DNA of 64,000 bases. Source: Dyella_A ginsengisoli. GTDB lineage: Bacteria; Pseudomonadota; Gammaproteobacteria; Xanthomonadales; Rhodanobacteraceae. Under the pieces are notes generated by a model. It was not told the origin of the DNA and did no database searches. It saw nothing but the letters and a program-made list of their open reading frames with translations. This document shows, one piece after another, positions 8,356 through 17,131 of the stretch. How positions within the stretch are numbered: the first letter of the stretch is position 1; the number at the start of each line of letters is the position of its first letter. Position numbers and translations under genes: made by a program. The stretch covers positions 434,001 through 498,000 of the forward strand of contig NZ_JADIKM010000003.1 of the NCBI RefSeq assembly GCF_044904665.1, given 5' to 3'.

Positions 8356-8985
8356 ATGACCATGGATACGATCACCAACCTCAACCTGATTCCCATGGTC
8401 GTCGAGCAGACGGCCCGCGGTGAGCGCTCGTACGACATCTACTCCCGTTTGCTGAAGGAGCGGGTGATCTTTCTGGTGGGCGAGGTGAACGATCACGTCG
8501 CCAACCTGCTGGTGGCGCAGATGCTGTTCCTGGAATCGGAAAACCCCGAGAAGGACATCCATCTGTACATCAACAGCCCCGGTGGCGCGGTGACCGCCGG
8601 TCTGGCGATCTACGACACGATGCAGTTCGTCAAGCCCGACGTCAGCACCATGTGCATCGGCCAGGCCTGCAGTGCCGCCTCGCTGCTGCTCATGGCGGGC
8701 GCCAAGGGCAAGCGGTACTCGTTGCCCAACTCCCGCGTGATGATCCACCAGCCCTCCGGTGGTGCTCGCGGACAGGCGACGGATATCGAGATCCAGGCTC
8801 AGGAAATCCTCTACCTGCGTCGCCGCCTGAACCAGATCTACGTCGACCATACTGGTCAACCGCTGGACAAGATCGAGCGGGACATGGAGCGCGACCGCTT
8901 CATGAGCGCCGAGGCGGCCAAGGAGTATGGCCTGATCGATTCCGTGCTGGACCGTCGGGCGGTCGACAGCGTCAAGTCGGCCTGA
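8356..8985 (+). CDS. clpP: ATP-dependent Clp protease, proteolytic subunit
   Basis: 209 residues from the ATG at 8356 (MTMDTITNLNLIPMVVEQ), the usual family start. The catalytic serine is in GQACSAAS, the histidine in MIHQPSGG and the aspartate follows in the C-terminal third. ClpP forms a double-heptamer chamber fed by ClpX, encoded 106 nt downstream. The frame can be extended to 8296 but would then overlap the tig stop. Confidence 0.97.
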   Translation: MTMDTITNLNLIPMVVEQTARGERSYDIYSRLLKERVIFLVGEVNDHVANLLVAQMLFLESENPEKDIHLYINSPGGAVTAGLAIYDTMQFVKPDVSTMCIGQACSAASLLLMAGAKGKRYSLPNSRVMIHQPSGGARGQATDIEIQAQEILYLRRRLNQIYVDHTGQPLDKIERDMERDRFMSAEAAKEYGLIDSVLDRRAVDSVKSA

Positions 8986-9012
8986 TCGAGCAGTCACCAG
9001 GCTGTTTTTCCC

Positions 9013-9044
9013 GGGCTCTGCGTCTGGATTCAGGCGCAGGGCCC
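9013..9044 (+). other. Imperfect hairpin between clpP and clpX
   Basis: A 14-bp imperfect stem GGGCTCTGCGTCTG/CAGGCGCAGGGCCC with loop GATT, not followed by a T-run. It may attenuate or stabilise clpP mRNA; it is not a clear terminator. Confidence 0.4.
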
Positions 9045-9049
9045 TGTGT

Positions 9050-9060
9050 TATTCTCGGGT
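9050..9060 (+). promoter_or_regulatory. TATTCTCGGGT element ahead of clpX (copy 2)
   Basis: Exact copy of the 11-nt word before clpP, here 31 nt before the clpX start, so position relative to the gene is nearly conserved. It is a candidate -10 region or a shared regulator site. Confidence 0.35.
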
Positions 9061-9091
9061 CGAAAACCGAGTTACAGGCAGGATCACAAGC

Positions 9092-10384
9092 ATGAGCGAC
9101 GAGCGGCAGGGGCGTTCCACCGACAGCGGCAAGATTCTCTACTGCTCCTTCTGCGGCAAGAGCCAGCATGAAGTGCGCAAGCTGATCGCGGGCCCTTCCG
9201 TGTTCATTTGCGACGAATGTGTCGAGCTCTGCAACGACATCATCCGCGAAGAGCTGGAAGAGAAGGCGGCCTCCGGCCGCACGCAGCTGCCGAAGCCCCG
9301 CGAAATCATGGAAACGCTGGACCAGTACGTGGTCGGGCAGACGCGCGCGAAGAAGTCGCTGGCCGTTGCGGTCTACAACCACTACAAGCGGATGGAGTCG
9401 CGCCAGAAGAGCGACGAGATCGAACTGGGCAAGTCCAACATCCTGCTGATCGGGCCGACCGGCTCGGGCAAGACCCTCTTGGCCGAGACGCTGGCACGGC
9501 TGCTGAACGTGCCTTTCACGATCGCCGATGCAACCACGCTCACCGAGGCGGGTTACGTGGGCGAGGATGTCGAGAACATCATCCAGAAGCTCCTGCAGAA
9601 GTGTGATTACGACGTCGAGAAGGCGCAGTCGGGCATCGTCTACATCGACGAAATCGACAAGATCTCACGCAAGAGCGAGAACCCGTCCATTACCCGCGAT
9701 GTGTCGGGAGAAGGTGTGCAGCAGGCGCTGCTCAAGCTGATCGAGGGCACGCTGGCCTCGGTGCCGCCACAGGGCGGGCGCAAGCATCCCCAGCAGGAAT
9801 TCCTGCAGGTCGACACGAAGAACATCCTGTTCATCTGCGGCGGTGCCTTTGCCGGTCTGGAGAAGGTGATTCAGCAACGCTCTGAAACCACGGGCATCGG
9901 ATTCTCTGCCGAGGTTCGTTCCAAGGAGCGCACCACCAACTTGGGCAAGGTGCTGGCTGATGTCGAGCCGGCCGATCTGGTGCGCTTCGGACTGATTCCG
10001 GAATTCGTGGGCCGCCTGCCGGTGGTGGCGACGCTCGATGAGCTGGACGAAGCGGCCCTGGTGAAGATTCTTACCGAACCCAAGAACGCGGTGACCAAGC
10101 AGTTCCGCAAGCTGTTCGAGATGGAAGGTGCCGAACTGGAGTTCCGCCCCGAGGCCCTGCAGGCCATCGCGCGCAAGGCGCTCAAGCGCAAGACGGGCGC
10201 GCGCGGCTTGCGCACTATTCTGGAGCAGGTGCTGCTCGATACCATGTATGAGCTGCCGTCGCTGGAGCACGTCAGCAAGGTAGTGGTTGATGATGCTGTC
10301 ATCGAAGGTCAGGCTGAGCCTTACCTCATCTATCGCGGCAATCTGCAGCAGCGAGCGGTGGGCGAGGGCGGTGGCGCTGCCTGA
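9092..10384 (+). CDS. clpX: ATP-dependent Clp protease, ATP-binding subunit ClpX
   Basis: 430 residues. The N-terminal C4 zinc-binding domain shows CSFCG and CDECVELC. The AAA+ domain has Walker A GPTGSGKT (about 125-132), Walker B IVYIDEID (about 183-190) and sensor-2 in the C-terminal subdomain. ClpX hexamers recognise tagged substrates such as SsrA-tagged proteins, unfold them and thread them into ClpP. A terminator follows at 10409. Confidence 0.97.
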   Translation: MSDERQGRSTDSGKILYCSFCGKSQHEVRKLIAGPSVFICDECVELCNDIIREELEEKAASGRTQLPKPREIMETLDQYVVGQTRAKKSLAVAVYNHYKRMESRQKSDEIELGKSNILLIGPTGSGKTLLAETLARLLNVPFTIADATTLTEAGYVGEDVENIIQKLLQKCDYDVEKAQSGIVYIDEIDKISRKSENPSITRDVSGEGVQQALLKLIEGTLASVPPQGGRKHPQQEFLQVDTKNILFICGGAFAGLEKVIQQRSETTGIGFSAEVRSKERTTNLGKVLADVEPADLVRFGLIPEFVGRLPVVATLDELDEAALVKILTEPKNAVTKQFRKLFEMEGAELEFRPEALQAIARKALKRKTGARGLRTILEQVLLDTMYELPSLEHVSKVVVDDAVIEGQAEPYLIYRGNLQQRAVGEGGGAA

Positions 10385-10408
10385 GTAACGCTGGATGCTT
10401 GATGCGAG

Positions 10409-10433
10409 AGCCCGGCCCGTGCCGGGCTTTTTC
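10409..10433 (+). terminator. Intrinsic terminator after clpX
   Basis: An 8-bp stem AGCCCGGC/GCCGGGCT with loop CCGT and a following TTTTTC, 25 nt after the clpX stop. It separates clpPX from lon. Confidence 0.85.
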
Positions 10434-10540
10434 TTTTTCCAATGCCTGTCACGGACTTGCGCGGACGGCTCGATGCCTCCACTTGACGAGATAGTGGCCC
10501 CGGCGCAGTGTCGGGGGCAGGCCTGACTCGAGAAATCTCC

Positions 10541-13051
10541 ATGGCAAAGAACGCCTCTTCAACCACCGTGTCCACCGGAACGCCGGCGTCGCTCGATGCG
10601 CTGCCGGTGCTGCCGTTACGCGACGTGGTGGTCTATCCCCACATGGTGATCCCACTGTTTGTCGGTCGCGACAAATCCATGCGCGCCCTGGAGCGCGCGA
10701 TGGAAGGCGAGCGCCAGATCCTGCTGGTTGCCCAGAAGAGTCCCGACATTGACGATCCGGAGATCGCCGACCTGCACCAGGTCGGCACCCTCGCCGGTGT
10801 GTTGCAGCTGCTGAAGCTGCCCGACGGCACCGTCAAGGTGCTGGTGGAGGGGCAGGCTCGCGTGGCCATCGAAGATTACCAGGACGACGGCGGCATGCTC
10901 ACCGCCCGCTCGCACGTCATCGAGCCGGTCTACAGCTCGAAGGAACGGGAGCTCGACGTGGTATCCCGCACCTTGACCTCGCTGTTCGAGCAACTGGTGA
11001 AGCAGAGCCGCAAGTTGCCGCCGGAGGTGCTCGCGACGCTGTCGGGAATCGAGGATCCCTCGCGCCTGGCGGACTCGATTGCTGCCCATCTCTCAGTGCG
11101 CATGGCCGACAAGCAGAAGGTGCTGGAAACGGCCGACGTCGGGCAGCGTCTTGAGCTGCTGATCGGTCTGGTGGATGGCGAGATGGATCTGCAGCAGGTG
11201 GAAAAGCGCATCCGCGGTCGAGTGAAGTCGCAGATGGAGAAGAGCCAGCGCGAGTACTACCTGAACGAGCAGATGAAGGCGATTCAGAAGGAGTTGGGAG
11301 AGGGGGAAGAGGGACCCAACGAAGTCGAGGAGTTGCAGCGCAAGATCGAAGGGGCCGGGATGCCCAAGGCGGTTCTTGCCAAGGCTCGCCAGGAATTCAA
11401 CAAGCTCAAGCAGATGTCGCCGATGTCCGCCGAGGCGACCGTCGTGCGCAACTATCTCGACTGGCTGGTTGGCGTGCCGTGGAAGAAGCGTTCCAAGGTC
11501 CGCAAGGATCTCCAGCTCGCGCAGGAGGTGCTGGACGCCGATCACTTTGGCTTGGAGAAGGTCAAGGAACGCATCCTGGAGTACCTCGCCGTGCAGCAGC
11601 GTGTGAACACCATGAAGGGGCCGATCCTCTGCCTGGTGGGACCGCCGGGCGTGGGCAAGACCTCGCTGGGTCAATCCATCGCCAAGGCGACCAACCGGAA
11701 GTTCGTGCGCATGAGTCTTGGCGGCGTGCGTGACGAGGCGGAAATCCGCGGTCATCGCCGTACCTACATCGGCTCGATGCCGGGACGCATCGTGCAGAAC
11801 TTGAACAAGGTCGGCGCCAAGAACCCGCTGTTCGTGCTGGACGAGATCGACAAGATGTCGATGGATTTCCGCGGCGATCCGTCTTCGGCGCTGCTGGAAG
11901 TACTCGACCCAGAGCAAAATCACACCTTCAACGATCACTACCTGGAAGTCGATCTGGACCTCTCCGAGGTGATGTGGATCGCCACCGCCAACTCGCTGAA
12001 CATTCCGGGGCCGCTGCTGGATCGCATGGAGGTCATCCGCATCCCCGGTTACACGGAGGATGAGAAGCTGGCGATTGCCCAGCGCTATCTGCTGCCCAAG
12101 CAGCTCAAGGCCAACGGCCTGAAGTCGGAGGAGTTGAGCGTCGACGCGGCCGCGGTGCGGGACATCGTGCGCTTCTATACGCGCGAGTCCGGTGTGCGTA
12201 ACCTCGAGCGCGAGATTTCCAAAATCTGCCGCAAGGTGGTGAAGGAGTTGACGCTTGGCGAGGTCAAGGCGACGGGCAAGGCTGCCACCGGCGCGAAGAT
12301 CAAGCCGACCAAGGCCAAGGCGAAAAAGGCGCCGTCCGGCATCGCCGTGACGAGCGATAACCTGGAGCATTACCTGGGCGTACGCCGCTTCGACTTCGGC
12401 CGAAAGGAGTTGCAGAACGAAGTCGGTCTCGTCACCGGCCTGGCCTGGACTCAGGTTGGCGGAGATCTTCTCAGCATCGAGGCATCGGTGGTGCCGGGCA
12501 AGGGCAAGTTGGTGCATACCGGCCAGCTGGGCGATGTCATGAAGGAGTCCATCCAGGCGGCACTGTCCGTGGTGCGTGCCCGCGCCGAGGCGTTGGGCAT
12601 TGATCCGGAGTTCTATCAGAAGCTCGACATGCACATCCACGTGCCTGAGGGAGCCACGCCGAAGGATGGGCCCAGTGCAGGCATCGCAATGTGCACGGCA
12701 TTGGTGTCGGTGCTGACGCGCGTCCCGGTTCGCTCCGAAGTCGCGATGACCGGCGAGATCACCTTGCGCGGTCGCGTGCTGCCGATCGGCGGATTGAAGG
12801 AGAAGCTGCTCGCGGCGCACCGTGGCGGCATCACCACGGTGATCATTCCGGAGGAGAATAAAAAGGATCTGGCGGATATGCCGGCCAACATCACCAGCTC
12901 GCTCGACATCCACCCGGTGCGCTGGATCGATGAGGTTCTCGACATTGCGCTGGAGCGACCGCTGCAGCCGGTAGCCTCGCCGGGTGGCGACCTCACCAAG
13001 GTGGACGTCAAGTCGGAAGATCCTGCGGGGAGCCCTTCCCGTACCCACTGA
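10541..13051 (+). CDS. lon: ATP-dependent protease Lon (La)
   Basis: 836 residues from the ATG at 10541 (MAKNASSTTV); an earlier frame start at 10508 adds 11 non-homologous residues. Domains: N-terminal substrate-recognition domain (about 20-215), AAA+ with Walker A GPPGVGKT (about 370-377), then a serine-lysine protease domain with Ser in DGPSAG and Lys in GGLKEKLLAAHR. A Lys/Ala-rich insert (about 580-605, KATGKAATGAKIKPTKAK) sits between the ATPase and protease parts and has no counterpart in E. coli Lon. Lon degrades misfolded and regulatory proteins. Confidence 0.97.
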   Translation: MAKNASSTTVSTGTPASLDALPVLPLRDVVVYPHMVIPLFVGRDKSMRALERAMEGERQILLVAQKSPDIDDPEIADLHQVGTLAGVLQLLKLPDGTVKVLVEGQARVAIEDYQDDGGMLTARSHVIEPVYSSKERELDVVSRTLTSLFEQLVKQSRKLPPEVLATLSGIEDPSRLADSIAAHLSVRMADKQKVLETADVGQRLELLIGLVDGEMDLQQVEKRIRGRVKSQMEKSQREYYLNEQMKAIQKELGEGEEGPNEVEELQRKIEGAGMPKAVLAKARQEFNKLKQMSPMSAEATVVRNYLDWLVGVPWKKRSKVRKDLQLAQEVLDADHFGLEKVKERILEYLAVQQRVNTMKGPILCLVGPPGVGKTSLGQSIAKATNRKFVRMSLGGVRDEAEIRGHRRTYIGSMPGRIVQNLNKVGAKNPLFVLDEIDKMSMDFRGDPSSALLEVLDPEQNHTFNDHYLEVDLDLSEVMWIATANSLNIPGPLLDRMEVIRIPGYTEDEKLAIAQRYLLPKQLKANGLKSEELSVDAAAVRDIVRFYTRESGVRNLEREISKICRKVVKELTLGEVKATGKAATGAKIKPTKAKAKKAPSGIAVTSDNLEHYLGVRRFDFGRKELQNEVGLVTGLAWTQVGGDLLSIEASVVPGKGKLVHTGQLGDVMKESIQAALSVVRARAEALGIDPEFYQKLDMHIHVPEGATPKDGPSAGIAMCTALVSVLTRVPVRSEVAMTGEITLRGRVLPIGGLKEKLLAAHRGGITTVIIPEENKKDLADMPANITSSLDIHPVRWIDEVLDIALERPLQPVASPGGDLTKVDVKSEDPAGSPSRTH

Positions 13052-13075
13052 TCTGCACACCACCTGCTTTATGCA

Positions 13076-13103
13076 AAACGCCCGGCTGGTCCGGGCGTTT
13101 TTT
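13076..13103 (+). terminator. Intrinsic terminator after lon
   Basis: Stem ACGCCCGG/CCGGGCGT with loop CTGGT and six T's (13098-13103), 24 nt after the lon stop. In the 345-nt lon-hupB gap, 13104-13223 shows no recognisable feature. Confidence 0.85.
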
Positions 13104-13223
13104 CATTTGCTGCAGATGCAAAATGGCTGTCTTTCCGGCGGCATTTGGGTCGCGTCTGTCAAGCATCGGAAGGGGTGTCGGCGAACATCGCGATATAGCC
13201 CGAAAGCCTTGCTGTAACTTGTA

Positions 13224-13253
13224 TTGCGGATTCGCGCGAGCCACTGGTATAAA
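13224..13253 (+). promoter_or_regulatory. Probable hupB promoter
   Basis: TTGCGG (13224-13229), 18-nt spacer, TATAAA (13248-13253). The -10 is strong and the -35 partial. It lies about 145 nt before hupB, leaving a long 5' leader. Confidence 0.55.
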
Positions 13254-13396
13254 GGCGTACCGCAATCCCCGCGCCTTCGTTTTTGCGCAGTGATGCGGGG
13301 TAGCGGACGGCGCCTAGCGGAGCCAATCATCCATGTCGGCGTCGTCTCAGTCCCAACTGACCACGCGGGCCGCAAACCGTTTAAGGGAGTGTCTCA

Positions 13397-13669
13397 ATGA
13401 ATAAAACCGATCTGATCAATGCGATTGCCGACAAGGCCGAGCTGACCAAGGCCGACGCCGGTCGCGCCCTCGAGGCGTTCTTCGAAACCGTCCAGAAGGC
13501 GCTCAAGAAGGGTGACGATGTGTCGGTCGTCGGCTTCGGTACCTTCACTGTCCGCAAGCGCGCTGCTCGCACGGGTCGCAACCCGCGCACCAACGAGACG
13601 ATCAAGATCAAGGCCTCGAAGGTCCCGGCTTTCAAGGCTGGCAAGACCCTGAAGGATGCCCTAAACTAA
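13397..13669 (+). CDS. hupB: DNA-binding protein HU-beta
   Basis: 90 residues, the usual HU length, starting MNKTDLINAIADKAELTKADA and preceded by AAGGGAGTG. The signature GFGTFTVRKRAARTGRNP carries the proline-tipped DNA-binding arm (RNPRT). HU is a dimeric nucleoid protein that bends DNA. Position between lon and ppiD is conserved in many gammaproteobacteria. Two tRNA genes start only 20 nt after its stop with no terminator between. Confidence 0.97.
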   Translation: MNKTDLINAIADKAELTKADAGRALEAFFETVQKALKKGDDVSVVGFGTFTVRKRAARTGRNPRTNETIKIKASKVPAFKAGKTLKDALN

Positions 13670-13689
13670 GCGGCTTGCTGCTTGGTTTC

Positions 13690-13764
13690 GGGTGCTTAGC
13701 TCAGCGGTAGAGCGTCGCCCTTACAAGGCGAGGGTCGTAGGTTCGATCCCTACAGCACCCACCA
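13690..13764 (+). tRNA. tRNA-Val (anticodon TAC)
   Basis: 75 nt with encoded CCA. Acceptor GGGTGCT/AGCACCC; anticodon stem TCGCC/GGCGA encloses CTTACAA, anticodon TAC. It starts 20 nt after the hupB stop. Confidence 0.96.
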
Positions 13765-13774
13765 GAAAAAATGC

Positions 13775-13851
13775 GGAGCGGTAGTTCAGTTGGTTAGAAT
13801 GCTGGCCTGTCACGCCGGAGGTCGCGGGTTCGAGTCCCGTCCGCTCCGCCA
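13775..13851 (+). tRNA. tRNA-Asp (anticodon GTC), copy 1
   Basis: 77 nt with encoded CCA. Acceptor GGAGCGG/CCGCTCC; anticodon loop CTGTCAC carries GTC. Base for base identical to the minus-strand copy at 25894-25970. Confidence 0.96.
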
Positions 13852-13859
13852 GAGTTAGC

Positions 13860-13890
13860 AAGGGCGCCCGCGTGGCGCCCTTGTCATTTA
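13860..13890 (+). terminator. Terminator-like hairpin after tRNA-Asp
   Basis: 9-bp stem AAGGGCGCC/GGCGCCCTT with loop CGCGT; the following TTGTCATTT is only moderately T-rich, so some read-through into ppiD is possible. Confidence 0.55.
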
Positions 13891-13938
13891 CAGCATGCGC
13901 ATGGCGCACACGTCTAACGTCACCGGGAAAGTCTTCCA

Positions 13939-15843
13939 ATGCTGCAGGCACTGCGTAACAAGATGCACGGATGGCCATCCATCGTCATTCTGGGTATCGC
14001 CGTCTTTGCCATGTCGTTCTTCGGCATCGAGTCCTACTTCATGTCACGCAACGACACGTTCGTGGCGAAGGTGGGCAAGCAGGAAATCAGCCAGCAGCAG
14101 TTTACGGAGCGCGTGAATCAGCTTCGTCAGCGCGCCAGCGCCGAGCAGGGCGACAGCTTCGATGGCAGCGTGTTCGAGCAGCCGGCGACCAAGCTTCAGA
14201 TCCTCAATCAGCTGATCGATGAAAAGGTCCTGGCCAAGGCCAACGACGATCTCGGCCTGGTGGTGTCAAACCAGGCGGTGCGCGACTTCATCGCCTCCAT
14301 ACCGTCGTTCCAGCTGGATGGTCACTTCGATCCGACCACCTATCGTACGGTGCTCTCCATGCAGGGCAAGACGCCCGCCATGTTCGAGAGCGAGATCCGC
14401 GCGTCGCTCGAGCCGGGATTGATCCCGGACGCGATCACGGCAGGCACGATCGTCACCGACGCCGACCTGGATCGCTACATCAACCTGCGTCTGCAGCGTC
14501 GCACTGTTCGTTATGCCCAGCTGCCGCAGCCCAAGGTGGACGACGCACCGGTGACCGACGATCAGGTCGGTGCTTACTACGCGCAGCACAAGGACGAGTT
14601 CGTGACGCCGGAGCAGGTGTCGCTGCAATACATCGAAGTCAACGAAGCTGGCCTCAAGGCCGAGGCGCCGCCTACCGACGAGGAGCTGCGCAAGCGTTAT
14701 GAGGACGAGAAGCAGAAATTCGTGCAACCCGAGCAGCGACTCGTCTCGCACATCCTGATCAACGTGCCCAAGAACGCAACGCCGGATCAGCAGAAAGCCG
14801 CATTGGCCAAGGCGCAGAAGATCGCGACAGAAGCCACGCCGGCCGACTTCGCCCAGCTGGCCCAGAAGGATTCGGACGACCTTGGTTCGAAGCGCGCCGG
14901 CGGCGATCTCGGCTGGCTGGAGAAGGGTGTGGCCAACGCCGCGTTCGACGACGCGCTGTTCAAGATGCAGAAGGGCCAGATTTCCCAGCCCGTGCTCTCC
15001 GACGAGGGTTACCACGTCATCTGGTTGCGCGACGTGCGCAGCGGTGCGGCGAAACCGTTCAACGAGGTCCGCGATGAACTGGCCAAGGAGGCGCAGTCCG
15101 GTTCGCGCGAGCGTGCCTTCAACGAACTGGCCGGCAAGCTGACCGACAAGACCTATCAGAGCCCCGCATCGCTCGAACCGGCTGCGCAGGAACTGGGCTT
15201 GACGATCAAGTCCACCGAGTTGTTCTCGCGCGCCGGCGGCACGGGCATCGCTGCGGATCCCAAAGTTCTCAAGGCGGCCTTCAGCGAGGACGTGCTGGCG
15301 CAGGGCAACAATTCGAACCTGATCGATCTGGACACCGGCCATGCGGTCGTGGTGCGTGTGGACAAGCACCTTCCGGCCGCCACTAAGCCGCTGGCCGAAG
15401 TGAAGGATCGCGTGCGGCAGATGGTGATGGCCGAACGTGCGACGGCCGCGGCGAAGAAGCAGGCCGACGCGCTGCTCGATCGCTTGAACAAGGGCGAGAC
15501 CTTCGATGCAGTAGCCGGCTCGGTCCAGGCGGCAGTGAAGAGCGCCGATGGTGTGGTCCGCACCCAGCCTGGCCTGCCGCCAGAGCTGGAACAAAAGGCG
15601 TTCCTCATGCCGCACCCCACCGCTGGCAAGTCGGAGTTTGCCGCCGTGCAGATGGGCGACGGCAGCTATGCGCTGATGGCGCTGGACAAGGTGGAAGGTG
15701 CGGACATGAGCAAGATTCGCCCGGAAGACCTCAATATGCTGCGTGGCCAGATGGCCAAGGCCTACGGCACCGAGGCGGCGTTCGAGTTCATCGAGCAGGT
15801 GAAGGCGCGGACCGAGATCACGGTCGCCAAGGATCGACTCTGA
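13939..15843 (+). CDS. ppiD: Periplasmic folding chaperone PpiD (SurA-N / parvulin family)
   Basis: 634 residues, family length. A single N-terminal anchor (about 12-35, SIVILGIAVFAMSFFG) leaves the rest in the periplasm. A SurA-N-like chaperone region is followed by a parvulin domain (about 265-370, RLVSHILI...GGDLGWLEKG...) and a long C-terminal part. PpiD helps outer-membrane and secreted proteins as they leave the Sec translocon. Other parvulin families such as SurA lack the membrane anchor. A terminator follows. Confidence 0.93.
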   Translation: MLQALRNKMHGWPSIVILGIAVFAMSFFGIESYFMSRNDTFVAKVGKQEISQQQFTERVNQLRQRASAEQGDSFDGSVFEQPATKLQILNQLIDEKVLAKANDDLGLVVSNQAVRDFIASIPSFQLDGHFDPTTYRTVLSMQGKTPAMFESEIRASLEPGLIPDAITAGTIVTDADLDRYINLRLQRRTVRYAQLPQPKVDDAPVTDDQVGAYYAQHKDEFVTPEQVSLQYIEVNEAGLKAEAPPTDEELRKRYEDEKQKFVQPEQRLVSHILINVPKNATPDQQKAALAKAQKIATEATPADFAQLAQKDSDDLGSKRAGGDLGWLEKGVANAAFDDALFKMQKGQISQPVLSDEGYHVIWLRDVRSGAAKPFNEVRDELAKEAQSGSRERAFNELAGKLTDKTYQSPASLEPAAQELGLTIKSTELFSRAGGTGIAADPKVLKAAFSEDVLAQGNNSNLIDLDTGHAVVVRVDKHLPAATKPLAEVKDRVRQMVMAERATAAAKKQADALLDRLNKGETFDAVAGSVQAAVKSADGVVRTQPGLPPELEQKAFLMPHPTAGKSEFAAVQMGDGSYALMALDKVEGADMSKIRPEDLNMLRGQMAKAYGTEAAFEFIEQVKARTEITVAKDRL

Positions 15844-15872
15844 TCTTTGGGTGATTCACTGACGGAAAAAAG

Positions 15873-15902
15873 AAAAAGCGACCCGCGGGTCGCTTTTTCT
15901 TT
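15873..15902. terminator. Bidirectional terminator between ppiD and mltD
   Basis: Near-perfect stem AAAAAGCGACCC/GGGTCGCTTTTT with A's on one flank and T's on the other, so it can serve ppiD (plus) and the convergent mltD (minus). Confidence 0.85.
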
Positions 15903-15934
15903 GGCCTGGCAACCTCGACGTCACGAACGTCGCT

Positions 15935-17131
15935 CTAGTCCGGCGCCACCAATCTCAGCACTTGTCCGGGATGCACGCGGTTGTCGCGTAGTCCGTTCCA
16001 GCGCCTGAGTTGCTTCACCCCGACGCCGGCCCGCTTGGCGATCAGCCACAGACTCTCCCCGGGACGTACCGTGTGTGATGGCGTCTTGCCGGCTGGCACC
16101 GGATCGCTCGGAACGGATGTTTCCTCCGACGCACCGGCGTTGCGCATCGCCTGGACGAACTGATCGACCCGATTGTCTGGGAGCATCAGGGTGGGGGCGA
16201 GGTTCGGGTCGATGCGATTGTTGAGAAAGGCTGCGTTGTAGTCGCGCAGCGCATCGATCGACATGCCCGCATGCTTTGCCGCGTTCGCCATCGACATGGG
16301 ATGTTCGATCGGCACGGCGACCAGGTGCTGCTCCTTGGACAGAGTCGGAAGCCGGACCTGGAAGCGGTCAGGCTCGCGAATCACGCAGGCAATCGCCAGC
16401 AGCTTGATCAGGTGTTCGCGGGTAACGTTCTTGACCGGCAGCTTGGGTATTACCGGCTGTTCCGGAGGAGCGCCGTGCCGGGCAACCAGCTTGCGCACGG
16501 CGTATTCGCCCGCGTTGTAGGCGTAGTCGGTCAGGCGCCAGTCCTGGAGCTGGTCCTGATATCGCCGGAGCATCGTCATCACCGCCTCGGTGGCGGCAGC
16601 CACATCCATGCGGCCGTCGAAATGCCGGTTCACCCGCAGTCCAAGCGATCCGGCGGTGGCGGGCACGATCTGCCACATGCCGGCCGGTTGGCGTCCGCGT
16701 CCCTGCACTGGCAGGTAGCGACTCTCCACCCAGGGTAGCAGCACGAATTCGCCGGCCACCCGGTGCTTCTCTGCGATGTTCTGGATGAAGCGCAGGCGCG
16801 GCAGGGACTGTGCCAGCCGCTGTTCGAAGCGGCGTGGGTTGGCCGTGAAGCGATGTGCCCAGGCTTGCACTGCCGGATCGCTGTCGCAGTCCGCCATGGC
16901 GAAGCTGGCACGCAGTCGACTCCACGGTTCGCTGGTTGGCGTGCCGGCTGACTCGGGCTCTTCGGCAGTTGTGGCGGGTGGCGGGGCCGCTGAAGTGGTC
17001 GAGCTCTGGCCCGGCGTGACGGGGCGTGGTGCCGGCGAAGGTTTCGGCGATGGCGTCGTCGCGCAGGCGGCGAGCAATGCGGCCAGCAATGGCGCCAGCG
17101 GTCGAACGAGCAATGCACGGGAGCGAGTCAT
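15935..17131 (-). CDS. mltD: Membrane-bound lytic murein transglycosylase D (SLT + LysM)
   Basis: 398 residues. Lipobox LLAAC near residues 19-23 predicts an outer-membrane lipoprotein. After a Pro/Thr-rich linker, the SLT domain (about 110-250) has the catalytic-Glu context LPWVESRYLP and the signatures AGMWQIVPATAGSLG and YNAGEYAVRK. One LysM repeat closes the protein (about 352-396, HTVRPGESLWLIAKRAGV). MltD cleaves glycan strands to form 1,6-anhydro-MurNAc ends. Its start overlaps the gloB stop (ATGA). Confidence 0.92.
   Translation of the reverse strand: MTRSRALLVRPLAPLLAALLAACATTPSPKPSPAPRPVTPGQSSTTSAAPPPATTAEEPESAGTPTSEPWSRLRASFAMADCDSDPAVQAWAHRFTANPRRFEQRLAQSLPRLRFIQNIAEKHRVAGEFVLLPWVESRYLPVQGRGRQPAGMWQIVPATAGSLGLRVNRHFDGRMDVAAATEAVMTMLRRYQDQLQDWRLTDYAYNAGEYAVRKLVARHGAPPEQPVIPKLPVKNVTREHLIKLLAIACVIREPDRFQVRLPTLSKEQHLVAVPIEHPMSMANAAKHAGMSIDALRDYNAAFLNNRIDPNLAPTLMLPDNRVDQFVQAMRNAGASEETSVPSDPVPAGKTPSHTVRPGESLWLIAKRAGVGVKQLRRWNGLRDNRVHPGQVLRLVAPD

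Noticed and set aside
11093..13063. A 656-residue frame antisense to lon.
   Set aside because: Lon motifs are complete on the plus strand; the antisense frame is a codon-bias artefact.
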